Below, piece by piece: positions 49,826-58,702 of a stretch of 64,000 nucleotides of DNA. Each line of letters starts with the position of its first letter. Within the stretch, counting starts at the first letter, position 1. The DNA comes from CAG-411 sp045124315 (GTDB lineage Bacteria > Bacillota > Clostridia > Lachnospirales > Lachnospiraceae), in assembly GCA_045124315.1 (NCBI GenBank), contig JBGVLO010000009.1, positions 1 through 64,000 of the forward strand, written 5' to 3'. The notes under the pieces are model-generated. The model worked only from the letters and a program-made list of their open reading frames with translations. It did not search any database and was not told the origin of the DNA. Position numbers and translations under genes: made by a program.

Positions 49826-51109
49826 TCAACTGTACGGTAACAATACCGTCACTTTCAATGATGGTTTTCCCTTCCATTCTATAATCTGTGCATAGATTTC
49901 CCCTTCCATCATTCCCACTAACTTTCTGCAGATAAACAATCCCAGGCCACTGCCTACCTTCCCTTCCGCATTGCTGCCCCGGAAGAAGCTGTCAAAAATA
50001 TGCACCACTTCTCTCTCATCCAGATTGCAGCCTGTGTTGGTGACTGTGTAACAAAAATGCGACTCCTGCTTTTCTCCCACAAGCTCTATGGCATCTCCAT
50101 CCCCGTATTTTAAAGCATTCTCTGTGATGTTCTGTAATACTTCGATCAACCGATCTTTGTCCGCTCGTATGAGACAATCCGTCTTTGCCGTACACTGAAA
50201 GTCAATGTGCATCTGTTTCGTTTTTTCCCTATAATACTGCTCCATTTCTTTCACAATCTGCTCAGTATACACCTCTCCCATTTCCACGGAAAACTCCATA
50301 AAATCCTCTCTTTGAGAATGAATAATAGACGAGATATACTCCCATAGTTCGTCTGCTTTTTTCAGGATACTTTCCGCCACATGACGTTTTTTTTCCTCAT
50401 CTTTATATATATTCTTCTGTAATGCCTGGGCATTCAGATTTATAACGCTGAGAGGGGTTTTGATATCGTGAGTCAGCGACAAAAGAAACATTTTTCGTTC
50501 CTTTTCCAATGCCAGCTCCCTCTTTTTCCCATCTTCCAAATTCTGCCGCAGCATATCCAATCCCCAAAGAAGTCTGCCAAACAACTTGTGTTTATTCTCC
50601 TTTAGCGGCACTGTTAGATTTCCTTTTACCAGTTCATAAGGAAGGTCTGCAATTTGTTCCATGGGCTTTATAATTTCCTTCTGTATGTAGAGATACCAGC
50701 CTGCCATAACAAAAAACACAAGTAGAAAGCAGCCATTTACCCAAAAAAGTACACCTAGTATACTGTTTTCTTTTTCTTCATAAAAAATTTTGTAATAACC
50801 CTGCTCTGTAGTGTAAACGATTTGTTTTCTTTCTCTATTCTCATTTAGAAAATTCCGAATCTCTGTCTCACTTCTATCCACAGAAATACAGGCATATTCT
50901 TTAATCATGTCCCACTGTATATCAATATCAGTTGCCAGCTTCCCCTTTTCTTCTTCTGTCCTGTTAATCTGCGCTTCCAACCGATTGACTGATACCAAAT
51001 ACGAGTTATCTTCTTTCTGCTGATAATGATACAGTTTCCAGTTTACCATACAAACCAAAAACAGATAGACAAGCAATACAAGAATTCCTTTTGTTCTTAT
51101 GTTCTTCAA
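49826..51109 (-). CDS. Sensor histidine kinase
   Basis: The 427-residue kinase has two membrane helices (about 9-25 and 124-145) flanking an extracellular region of about 100 residues, a HAMP-like linker, the phosphoacceptor motif SLTHDIKTPLSVINLNAQAL, N box LQNITENALKYGDGD, and G boxes HIFDSFFRG and GSGLGLFICRKLVGMMEGEI. It is the last gene of a minus-strand operon permease-ATPase-regulator-kinase. Such four-gene sets in Firmicutes usually detect antimicrobial peptides or envelope stress and induce the transporter. Confidence 0.95.
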   Translation of the reverse strand: MKNIRTKGILVLLVYLFLVCMVNWKLYHYQQKEDNSYLVSVNRLEAQINRTEEEKGKLATDIDIQWDMIKEYACISVDRSETEIRNFLNENRERKQIVYTTEQGYYKIFYEEKENSILGVLFWVNGCFLLVFFVMAGWYLYIQKEIIKPMEQIADLPYELVKGNLTVPLKENKHKLFGRLLWGLDMLRQNLEDGKKRELALEKERKMFLLSLTHDIKTPLSVINLNAQALQKNIYKDEEKKRHVAESILKKADELWEYISSIIHSQREDFMEFSVEMGEVYTEQIVKEMEQYYREKTKQMHIDFQCTAKTDCLIRADKDRLIEVLQNITENALKYGDGDAIELVGEKQESHFCYTVTNTGCNLDEREVVHIFDSFFRGSNAEGKVGSGLGLFICRKLVGMMEGEIYAQIIEWKGKPSLKVTVLLPYS

Positions 51110-51135
51110 TCTCTTTTCTCCTCACGCCCCATGGA

Positions 51136-51798
51136 TCATTCCATTCGGTAGCCTTTTCCCCACACTGTAAGAATCCGCTTTGGATTTTCCGGATCCTCTT
51201 CAATCTTAGTACGCAGCCGCTTAATATGTACCGTTAATGTCTGCATTTCGCTGTCACTTGTATTTCCCCAAATCTGATGAAACAGCTCTTCCTTGGTCAA
51301 TATACGATTTTTATTCTGCAACAAATACAAAAGAAGCTGGAACTCCTTTGAGGTACATTTCAACAATTGTCCATTGACCATAATGCTCTCATCGTTCTTA
51401 TTTAGCCGAAGATTCCCATCTACAATTTCTTCCATTCCATATCTTCTTTTAAAAATCCCTTTGACCTTTGCCAGCAAAATATCAATATCATAAGGTTTCT
51501 CAATGTAATCATCGGCTCCAAGCATAAGTCCGTTTAGCTTATCCTCCTTAGTATCTTTTGCACTGACGATCAAAATAGGCACATTGTCATGCTCCCGTAT
51601 TTTGTTACAAACCGCAAAACCATCCATCCCAGGAAGCATAATATCAAGGATCACCAGTTTTGCAGGTTCCTCCCCAAGAATTTCCAGAGCCTCCTCGCCA
51701 GAAAGGGCATGATATACATCATACCCTTCTGCTGTGAGAAAATCCGACAATAGCATGCCAAGTTCCTCATTATCTTCCACTATTAAAATATCCGCCAT
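51136..51798 (-). CDS. OmpR-family response regulator
   Basis: From the ATG at 51796-51798 (GGAGTGG upstream) the product has about 220 residues. The receiver domain shows DILIVEDNEELGMLLSDFL, the phosphorylated Asp in LVILDIMLPGMDGF, the Thr/Ser position in ILIVSAKD and Lys in DDYIEKPYD. The C-terminal winged helix has LKCTSKEFQLLLYLLQNKNR and TLTVHIKRLRTKIEEDP. It is partner to the kinase encoded 26 bases downstream and probably controls the operon promoter near 55000. Confidence 0.95.
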   Translation of the reverse strand: MADILIVEDNEELGMLLSDFLTAEGYDVYHALSGEEALEILGEEPAKLVILDIMLPGMDGFAVCNKIREHDNVPILIVSAKDTKEDKLNGLMLGADDYIEKPYDIDILLAKVKGIFKRRYGMEEIVDGNLRLNKNDESIMVNGQLLKCTSKEFQLLLYLLQNKNRILTKEELFHQIWGNTSDSEMQTLTVHIKRLRTKIEEDPENPKRILTVWGKGYRME

Positions 51799-51800
51799 AC

Positions 51801-52565
51801 TTACCACTCCATATCGCTTAACCAAGCCGAAAGCACATGTTCTCTTGCCTTAGTCTCTTCCTTCTTTTTGTCTTTCAATGACAACTCTCCCTTTATATTG
51901 CCATCTTCAATATATAATATTCTACCACATTTTGATGCCACATGCATATCATGGGTAACCATAACAATCGTAGTTCCCTCTTCATTGATCTGTTCCATCA
52001 TAGATAACACAGACTCTGAGGCACTGCGGTTTAGTGCCCCCGTTGGTTCATCTGCAAATACAATACTTGGACGATTAATAAGACTTCTACAAATGCAGGC
52101 TCTCTGAAGCTGCCCACCGGACACTTCTGAAATATTGTTATCGGCTACATGCAGAATATCAAACTTTTTCATAAGCTGCTTTCCATACTCCAAAATTTCC
52201 TTTTTACTTCTGTCTTTTTCTTTGCTCTGGTAAGCTGGCAGTAAAATATTATCTAACACGGATAGATTATGTAACATCTGCATTTGCTGGAAAATAAATC
52301 CCATTTCGTTCAGACGGATTTTTGCCATTTCTTTATTTGGAAGAGAAGCAATCTGCTTTCCTCCCAAGTATACCTTTCCAGCAGTTGGCTGATCCATCCC
52401 GGACACACTGTATAACAATGTAGATTTTCCAGAACCGGAAGGCCCCATAATCGCCACCATCTCTCCTTCTTCTACCATAAAATTCACATTTTTTAATACA
52501 TTATTCTGTCTTTTATTTATCACATAAGTTTTACATAAATCTTCTACTTTTAATGCTGTTGCCAT
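51801..52565 (-). CDS. ABC transporter ATP-binding protein (MacB/LolD/BceA type)
   Basis: From ATG 52565 the 254-residue ATPase has Walker A MGPSGSGKSTLLYSVSG, Q loop MGFIFQQMQMLHNLSVLDN, signature ISEVSGGQLQRACICRSLI and Walker B SIVFADEPTGALN, with switch His in VTHDMHV. FADEPTGALN and the QRACICRSLINRP stretch mark the family that pairs with FtsX-type permeases. The permease gene lies immediately upstream in the operon. A longer form from TTG 52577 is possible. Confidence 0.95.
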   Translation of the reverse strand: MATALKVEDLCKTYVINKRQNNVLKNVNFMVEEGEMVAIMGPSGSGKSTLLYSVSGMDQPTAGKVYLGGKQIASLPNKEMAKIRLNEMGFIFQQMQMLHNLSVLDNILLPAYQSKEKDRSKKEILEYGKQLMKKFDILHVADNNISEVSGGQLQRACICRSLINRPSIVFADEPTGALNRSASESVLSMMEQINEEGTTIVMVTHDMHVASKCGRILYIEDGNIKGELSLKDKKKEETKAREHVLSAWLSDMEW

Positions 52566-52598
52566 ATCTTTTTCCAACCTTTCTATTGTTATTCATAA

Positions 52599-54953
52599 TT
52601 ATTCTTTATTCATCGTCTGTACATCAATTTTTCGTATCTTTTGTGTTACCAGGGTGCAAACCAGCAAAATTGCCACAAACATCACGATCGGATATAGGAT
52701 GTAACCTTGCAGAATATCTAACTGGAAGTCAATTCTTGCACCCATAAATTTGAATACCTGTCCACAAGTGAGCTGAGTAAACCATTCTCCCGTAAATACT
52801 CCAACCAAGATACCGAAAAACACCACAATTCCAATTCTTTTCATCTGCCATACAATAAGTGCATTGTCCGAAAATCCAATAGCCTTCATAGTAGCAATTT
52901 CTCTCTTTTCCCGAAGTAAAAACATTTTTTCCAGAAGCACAACCACTAATACATTTATGACCGTTACGAGGAAGAATAACACTCCTTTTAGTTCTCCAAC
53001 CTGACTGACAGTACCTCCAAGCATCTCCTCAATATACTCTCCCATAGTAGATACTTTTGCATCCGGATACATTTTTTCTATCTTCTTTCTCACCTGCTCT
53101 TTTTCATCCTTTGACAGAGTATCTTTCATAGTAATTTCCATTCCCAGAGAACCATAACTACTGTTGTAGTTCACCTTTGCCTTCTCAGAAAAGCGAATGA
53201 CCTCTCCCATATTATTCATACTCTGATAAAGAGCCGACACTATGTATTCCTTTTCCTCTTCACTAGCAGTAACTATTACCTTATCTCCTACAGATACATT
53301 CATTTTACTTGCAATTCCATGGGCCATTGCAATCTCGTTTTCCTCTATCGGTGCAGTTCCTTCCTCATACTGATAAACTTCTGCAGAACCACCTACGCTT
53401 TGCAGGCTCAATATCTTATAAGCCGCTTCTCCCTTTTCCACTTTCACATTGGAATTTAGTTCTAGACGCAAATCTTTCGTTTCAATGTTATTTACATTAA
53501 AAACTTCCTTTACCTGCTCTAAATATTCCTCTGCCTCTTCTATACTTTTCCAGGTCCCTGTGCTCTCATCCTCCATTACAAAATCTGATCTGACAAGCCC
53601 AAACCATACTGCAGTCCTATCCGACTGTAAGGTTGCCACTGTATTTACCACCATAAGAAGAAGCCAGATTCCCATAAGACTTGTGAGAAATAATATCACA
53701 TATCTTCTGCATTCACTAAAAATATCATTGAGTGCCATACTGCTTGTAGCGGACAATTTTCCTTTTGTAAGACCGATTTTTCCTGTCTTTGCAAAGCTCT
53801 CACCCTCCATACCGTCCCGAAGGGCTGTCATAGGGTTCATTTTTTTCACTGGTTTGGTGCTAAGATAAGCAAACCCAACAACAATAGCAGCTACCAATAC
53901 ACTGACAAGCACATTCATTGCCACATTGGTTCCACTGTTTTCCACAAAAATATTCTGTGTCACGGAAGATAACATTTGTTTTCCAAAAGGCACACTACAA
54001 ATACATCCTACTCCGGCACCCAAAACCGCAATTGCCACATATTTTACAATATACAACCCACGAATTCCCGGTTCCGGAATACCGATCGCCTTCATCACAC
54101 CAATCTGCTCATATTCTTCCTTCACAGTAAAGGAAATGGTAAACCGCAGCATGATCATTGTAATGCATACTAAACCAATACTTACCACTAACACGATCAA
54201 CGCAATGACAATGTCTAACAAGTAGGTCACCTTAACAGTCGTCTTATCACAGCCAAAGGACACAGCAAAGGACTGTTTTCCATAATCCGTCTGAAAAGTC
54301 TTTACATCATCACTATCCACATGATACATATTAGAAACCATTAAACTTCCCTGTTCTAGTGTATAGTAATCTTCCATTCCCACGAGGATACGCTTTGTTC
54401 CCATTAAATCCGAACCCATCAATGCGTCTTTTGCATAGCCTCCTATTTTTAGTTTCAGATAGGTATCCTCATCATATTTTACATAAATGGTATCTCCTAT
54501 TTCTAAAGATAAATCCCTCGCCAATGCTCTGGATAAATACACTTCTCCTTTTTGGATTTCCTCTATCTTTTTATTGTCATCGTCAAAGAAATTTTGAGGA
54601 GAGCCTTCCACCCGATTGATGATACAAGTGTTACTGTAATCAAGATTATCTCTATCTTCGTCCTGAAGCTTATCTGCCAACAGGAGTTCTTCCACCCGAT
54701 AATCCGTTACATTGTCCTCTGTCTTCAGAAATTCTTTGATCTGCCGGTCATTTTCTTCCGAATTTCCAATAGCAAGCATAAAAAAATCACTAACATTTGC
54801 CTGCTCCAAATAATAATCAATTCCACTTATTACCACTGAAATATTCTGTACTGCCCCTGAAATAAAGGTAGTTGCAAGCACAACAAATATCAGAATAATA
54901 AAGTTCATCGATTTTTTTCTCTTTAAATCGTTTCCTAAAATTTTTCTAAACAT
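52599..54953 (-). CDS. FtsX-type ABC transporter permease
   Basis: The 784-residue protein starts behind GAAAGGAAAAAGCT. An N-terminal helix (about 17-37) is followed by an extracellular domain, an FtsX core of three helices at about 245-370 (IGLVCITMIMLRFTISFTVK, EEYEQIGVMKAIGIPEPGI), a fourth helix near 427-450, a second extracellular domain, and a second FtsX core at about 665-775 (LREKREIATMKAIGFSDNAL). The duplicated FtsX architecture with large extracellular domains is typical of antimicrobial-peptide or lipoprotein transporters of the MacB/SalY kind. First gene of the operon. Confidence 0.95.
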   Translation of the reverse strand: MFRKILGNDLKRKKSMNFIILIFVVLATTFISGAVQNISVVISGIDYYLEQANVSDFFMLAIGNSEENDRQIKEFLKTEDNVTDYRVEELLLADKLQDEDRDNLDYSNTCIINRVEGSPQNFFDDDNKKIEEIQKGEVYLSRALARDLSLEIGDTIYVKYDEDTYLKLKIGGYAKDALMGSDLMGTKRILVGMEDYYTLEQGSLMVSNMYHVDSDDVKTFQTDYGKQSFAVSFGCDKTTVKVTYLLDIVIALIVLVVSIGLVCITMIMLRFTISFTVKEEYEQIGVMKAIGIPEPGIRGLYIVKYVAIAVLGAGVGCICSVPFGKQMLSSVTQNIFVENSGTNVAMNVLVSVLVAAIVVGFAYLSTKPVKKMNPMTALRDGMEGESFAKTGKIGLTKGKLSATSSMALNDIFSECRRYVILFLTSLMGIWLLLMVVNTVATLQSDRTAVWFGLVRSDFVMEDESTGTWKSIEEAEEYLEQVKEVFNVNNIETKDLRLELNSNVKVEKGEAAYKILSLQSVGGSAEVYQYEEGTAPIEENEIAMAHGIASKMNVSVGDKVIVTASEEEKEYIVSALYQSMNNMGEVIRFSEKAKVNYNSSYGSLGMEITMKDTLSKDEKEQVRKKIEKMYPDAKVSTMGEYIEEMLGGTVSQVGELKGVLFFLVTVINVLVVVLLEKMFLLREKREIATMKAIGFSDNALIVWQMKRIGIVVFFGILVGVFTGEWFTQLTCGQVFKFMGARIDFQLDILQGYILYPIVMFVAILLVCTLVTQKIRKIDVQTMNKE

Positions 54954-54999
54954 AGCTTTTTCCTTTCATCTATTCACTTTTTCGTCAGCTGATGGGGTT

Positions 55000-55005
55000 A
55001 GTATA
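55000..55005 (-). promoter_or_regulatory. Likely -10 box of the permease operon
   Basis: On the minus strand TATACT (55005-55000) lies about 47 bases before the permease ATG. The -35 region (GGATTA) is poor, as expected for a promoter activated by the response regulator of the same operon. Confidence 0.4.
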
Positions 55006-55063
55006 ACATGGTAATTGTGAACTAATCCTTAAATAAAGAATAGAAATACAAATTTTGACATGC

Positions 55064-55084
55064 AAAAAGGGGCATTAATGCCCC
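55064..55084 (-). terminator. Terminator overlapping the yjdF stop codon
   Basis: GGGGCATTAATGCCCC (55069-55084) is a perfect palindrome; on the minus strand it is followed by five Ts. The yjdF stop TAA lies inside the hairpin. Confidence 0.85.
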
Positions 55085-55491
55085 TTATGCTTTTCCTTTT
55101 TCTTTTGCTGTTTCAGTTCAAACATTCGTATCTTTTCGGCCTCTTTTTTTTCTCGGTTTTTTAATTTACGTTTCTGTTTGTTCTGCTCCTGTTGCATTTT
55201 CAACGCTTGCTGTGATTTCGTACCGATACCATTTTCCTGCATCTGCTTCTTCGCATCACGCTGCATCCTCTTAGGATTTCTTTTTTTCTCTTTTACAACA
55301 GTTTCCACAGCCGGACTAAATTGTAGGCTATAATAGTACTTTTTAATATACTCTTGCACCTCATACTCCTTCGGTTCTGCACCAAACGTCACTTTCATTA
55401 CTAAGAGTTTTCCATCTTCAATCTGTTCAAAAACACCCACCCAAAATGGATCTTCAAAAAATACTGTTAGCTTACCACTTACTTTGTCCAT
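55075..55491 (-). CDS. YjdF-family protein (DUF2992)
   Basis: From ATG 55491 behind TAGGAGGGATTGTC, the 138-residue protein begins MDKVSGKLTVFFEDPFWVGV followed by FEQIEDGKLLVMKVTFGAEP, YSLQFSPAVET and KEKKRNPKRMQRDAKKQ, the conserved blocks of YjdF. The C-terminal half is a Lys/Gln-rich helix. YjdF function is unknown; the family is frequently preceded by the yjdF riboswitch, which responds to azaaromatic compounds, and such a structure is plausible here (55505-55640). Confidence 0.9.
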   Translation of the reverse strand: MDKVSGKLTVFFEDPFWVGVFEQIEDGKLLVMKVTFGAEPKEYEVQEYIKKYYYSLQFSPAVETVVKEKKRNPKRMQRDAKKQMQENGIGTKSQQALKMQQEQNKQKRKLKNREKKEAEKIRMFELKQQKKKEKHKGH

Positions 55492-55504
55492 GACAATCCC
55501 TCCT

Positions 55505-55640
55505 AAATAATTGATAAGCAAAGAATGGACAACCCGGAGGGGCAGGTTACTTACCCTACAGAATATAGGACGGCTGGGCTACCTACCAGCTCTAGCACAT
55601 TTGTAATGCACATTGCGTTTTTATCTTTGCATATATAATC
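55505..55640 (-). promoter_or_regulatory. Probable yjdF riboswitch
   Basis: The leader of the yjdF gene is about 190 bases long and structured. On the minus strand GCTGG-TAGGTAGC-CCAGC forms a stem, followed by TGTAGGGTAAGTAACCTGCC and CCCCTCCGGG. The CCCTCC can pair with the ribosome binding site GGAGGG, giving a translation switch. The identification rests on gene context and this pairing; I could not align it to the family model. Confidence 0.55.
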
Positions 55641-55679
55641 AAGCCATATGGCAGGATTAATCTATCACCACTCTCTTTC

Positions 55680-55708
55680 ATTGTATCAAATCTATTATCA
55701 TGAAACAA
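55680..55708 (-). promoter_or_regulatory. Promoter of yjdF leader
   Basis: On the minus strand TTGTTT (55708-55703) and TACAAT (55685-55680) are separated by 17 bases. Confidence 0.6.
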
Positions 55709-55792
55709 GAAACTTTCTGATTATATAAAGTTGAAAGAACCTTTTCATTCCTGTATGATAAAATACGAAGAACAAAAGAAGGGAGGCTTTTT

Positions 55793-56584
55793 ATGTTTCA
55801 CATACATACAAGCAGATGCGGTCACGCAGTGGGTAGAGATGAAGAATATATTGAACGAGCCATAGCACTTGGAGCAAAACGGATTATTTTTACAGATCAT
55901 ACACCTTTCCCGGAAGATGTATTCCCAGATTTAGTATGTCGAATGGGAATATCTGTATTACCGGAATATATTGAAACTATGAAACAGCTAAAAAAGACCT
56001 ACGAGAATGAAATTGAGGTCGTGTATGGTTTAGAGATTGAATGGCTAGACCGTTATAGAGAGTTCTACGAAGAACTTAGCAAACAAACGGATATTTTAAT
56101 CGTAGGCGAGCACATCATGGAAGATAGTCATGGAGAAATCCAGTATCCTTCTGGCTTTACAGATACCAGGTATTTTAAAGATTATGCAGAAAACATAAAA
56201 GCTGCAGCTCTATCTGGACTTGTGTATGCCATTGCCCATCCGGACCGTATCTTTTTAAAAGGCTTACAAAGAAGTGGTCAGACATGGAACAATGACTGCG
56301 AGGAATGTGTAGAAATCATGCTTTCCGGCATACAGCAGGCAATTAGCGAAGGAAAGCTAAAATATGTGGAATTAAATGCCGGATCCTTCCGAAAATTAAA
56401 GACTGCATATGACCCTGAAATACACACCTATCCAAATAAAAGAATGTGGAAGGCTTTTGTGGATGCTAAGCTACCAATTGTAATCGGCCAAGATGCTCAC
56501 GCGCCAGAGGAAATGATGGACATCGGATATGATCGAGCCCAAGAATTCCTGGCTGATTTAGGCGGAAAGGCTGAAAACATATAG
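55793..56584 (+). CDS. PHP-domain phosphoesterase, histidinol-phosphatase-like
   Basis: The 263-residue protein has the PHP metal-binding motifs MFHIHTSRCGHAVGRDEEYI (HxH), IIFTDHTPFPED, VVYGLEIEW, LIVGEHIM, YAIAHPDRIF and VIGQDAHAPEEM, in the order of HisK-type histidinol-phosphate phosphatases. No other histidine genes are near, so another sugar-phosphate or nucleotide substrate is possible. AAGGGAGGC precedes the ATG. It is monocistronic. Confidence 0.85.
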   Translation: MFHIHTSRCGHAVGRDEEYIERAIALGAKRIIFTDHTPFPEDVFPDLVCRMGISVLPEYIETMKQLKKTYENEIEVVYGLEIEWLDRYREFYEELSKQTDILIVGEHIMEDSHGEIQYPSGFTDTRYFKDYAENIKAAALSGLVYAIAHPDRIFLKGLQRSGQTWNNDCEECVEIMLSGIQQAISEGKLKYVELNAGSFRKLKTAYDPEIHTYPNKRMWKAFVDAKLPIVIGQDAHAPEEMMDIGYDRAQEFLADLGGKAENI

Positions 56585-56698
56585 TTTTTCTCATATCTAT
56601 CTAAACACATTGATACAACAAAATTGGATTATTATTCGTCAATTAGATGAAATATCAAAAAAACCTGACAAATAATGTTTGATTGGATGAAAGCTACT

Positions 56699-56730
56699 GC
56701 ATATAGGAGACAAACCTTCCTATAGAGTAA
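56699..56730. repeat. Dispersed repeat (CTMTATARGAA family), copy 3, inverted
   Basis: On the minus strand TTACTCTATAGGAAGGTTTG then TCTCCTATATGC. It lies directly beside hairpin 56731-56775, the same arrangement as at 36931-37009. Confidence 0.55.
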
Positions 56731-56775
56731 AATAGAGGGTACAACCACTGGAATAGTAAGGTTGTACCCTCTATT
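56731..56775. terminator. Perfect 16-bp inverted repeat
   Basis: AATAGAGGGTACAACC (56731-56746) pairs with GGTTGTACCCTCTATT (56760-56775) around 13 bases. It lies between convergent genes. Confidence 0.7.
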
Positions 56776-56836
56776 GTATACCCGAATTTCAATAATGTAA
56801 TCGAATTCTCTGACTTTGATTTATCTCACCAATATA

Positions 56837-58516
56837 CTAACCGTTATATCGATACACTCTCGCCTCATATGGCTGCAACATTACCTCATCATTCTTTGCA
56901 TAATTGGTAATAAGCAACTGTGCATTTGATGGAATCTGCGCCTTAACAACCTCTGGAATGCTGCAATTCTGTTGGCTAAAATTACACAAAACCATTAAGC
57001 GATCCTGTCCAAGAGATCTTTTGTAAATAAATAATTCCTCGCTCTCTGGAACAAGTAACTCATAATCTCCATACACAACAATCTCGTTTTCGTGACGAAG
57101 CTGGATTAATATTTTGTAATAAGAAAAAACAGAGTCTGGATTTCCAACTTGTTGTTTTGCATTTACCGTCTGGTAATTGCTATTTACCTTAATCCAAGGA
57201 GTTCCAGTGGTAAATCCGGCATTTTTGCTATCATCCCACTGCATTGGAGTTCTTGCATTATCTCTGCTAACACACTTTAAATACCCCATCATCATATCAT
57301 GGGAAACACCATTCTTCTCTGTGAGATCTCTATAAGCATTCAAACTTTCAATATCACGATAATCTTTCAAATCATCAAAATTTGCGTTGCACATACCAAG
57401 TTCTTCCCCTTGATACACATAAGGAGTTCCCTGCATCATATGGATACAAGTTGCAAGCATTTTCGCTGATATTTCTCGATATTCCTCACTATCATTTCCA
57501 AATTTTGATACGCAACGTGGCTGGTCATGATTAGACAGGAATAAACTATTCCAGCCTTTTCCCTTCAATCCGGTCTGCCATTTTGACAAGATGGCTTTCC
57601 ACTCCGGCAAAGGCATTTTGTCCCCGTCCCATTTTCCAAACTTATTATTTTCTCCATATCCTTCTCCAATATGTTCAAACTGAAAGACCATATTAAGTTC
57701 TGTATCATCACTATTGGCGTATTTCTTTGCCTCGTCCAAGGTAACACCGGCAGCCTCTCCTACTGTGATCAAATCGTATTTGGAAAGTACCTTCTGATTC
57801 ATTTCCTGCAAATATTCGTGCACATGTGGACCATTGACACATCCCCAATCACCATATCCACTTTCCCCTACTTCTCCGTCCGGCAATCCCTCCGGTTTGG
57901 AAATAAGACTGATTACATCCATACGGAACCCATCCACACCTTTTTCACACCACCAGTTCATCATATCATAAACATGCTCACGAACAGTAGGATTATCCCA
58001 ATTTAAATCTGGCTGTTTTTGTGAAAATAAGTGTAGAAAATACATATCTGTCTGAGGATCGTATTTCCATGCAGAACCACCAAAGCAAGAGCCCCAATTA
58101 TTCGGTTCTTTGCCATCCTCTTTTCCTTTTCTCCAAATGTAGAAATCACGATATGGATTGTCTTCACTCTTACGACTCTCCACAAACCATGCATGCTCAT
58201 CCGATGTATGATTCACCACAAGATCCATCATGATCTTAATACCATTTTCATGGGCAACTTCCAATAAACGGTCAAAATCCTCCATCGTTCCAAACTCAGC
58301 CATGATCGCCTGATAATCACTAATATCATACCCATTATCATCATTTGGGGACTGATAGACCGGCGAAATCCAGATTACATCGATCCCAAGCTCTTTTAAA
58401 TATCCAAGCTTTTCCGTAATACCATTGATATCCCCAATTCCATCTCCGTTTGAGTCCATAAAACTTCTCGGATAAATCTGATACACTACTGCTTCTTTCC
58501 ACCATGTCTTTTCCAT
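56837..58516 (-). CDS. GH13 alpha-glucosidase (oligo-1,6-glucosidase type)
   Basis: The 559-residue cytosolic glycosidase begins MEKTWWKEAVVYQIYPRSFM and contains the GH13 regions: DLVVNHTSDEHAWF, nucleophile Asp in GVDGFRMDVISLI, acid/base Glu in LITVGEAAGV and transition-state Asp in LFLSNHDQPRCVSKFGND. MDLVVNHTS with Val after the Asp is typical of enzymes cutting alpha-1,6 bonds such as isomaltose. It would hydrolyse short imported alpha-glucosides. TAGGAGGGTTTGC precedes the start. The LacI-type gene upstream on the same strand is its likely regulator. Confidence 0.93.
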   Translation of the reverse strand: MEKTWWKEAVVYQIYPRSFMDSNGDGIGDINGITEKLGYLKELGIDVIWISPVYQSPNDDNGYDISDYQAIMAEFGTMEDFDRLLEVAHENGIKIMMDLVVNHTSDEHAWFVESRKSEDNPYRDFYIWRKGKEDGKEPNNWGSCFGGSAWKYDPQTDMYFLHLFSQKQPDLNWDNPTVREHVYDMMNWWCEKGVDGFRMDVISLISKPEGLPDGEVGESGYGDWGCVNGPHVHEYLQEMNQKVLSKYDLITVGEAAGVTLDEAKKYANSDDTELNMVFQFEHIGEGYGENNKFGKWDGDKMPLPEWKAILSKWQTGLKGKGWNSLFLSNHDQPRCVSKFGNDSEEYREISAKMLATCIHMMQGTPYVYQGEELGMCNANFDDLKDYRDIESLNAYRDLTEKNGVSHDMMMGYLKCVSRDNARTPMQWDDSKNAGFTTGTPWIKVNSNYQTVNAKQQVGNPDSVFSYYKILIQLRHENEIVVYGDYELLVPESEELFIYKRSLGQDRLMVLCNFSQQNCSIPEVVKAQIPSNAQLLITNYAKNDEVMLQPYEARVYRYNG

Positions 58517-58702
58517 ATTGCAAACCCTCCTATAAACTTTAATATGATACCAGGGTCAAAAGATCGGAACCCAGTATCTTAATATTTGAATTATTGTTTC
58601 ACTTTACCTATAACCCTATATCTACAAAATAACACGGTACATAACCCTGTGTCAAAGGTTAATCGCATAACCATCATAATTTACAACAGCAAAACAATAT
58701 TT

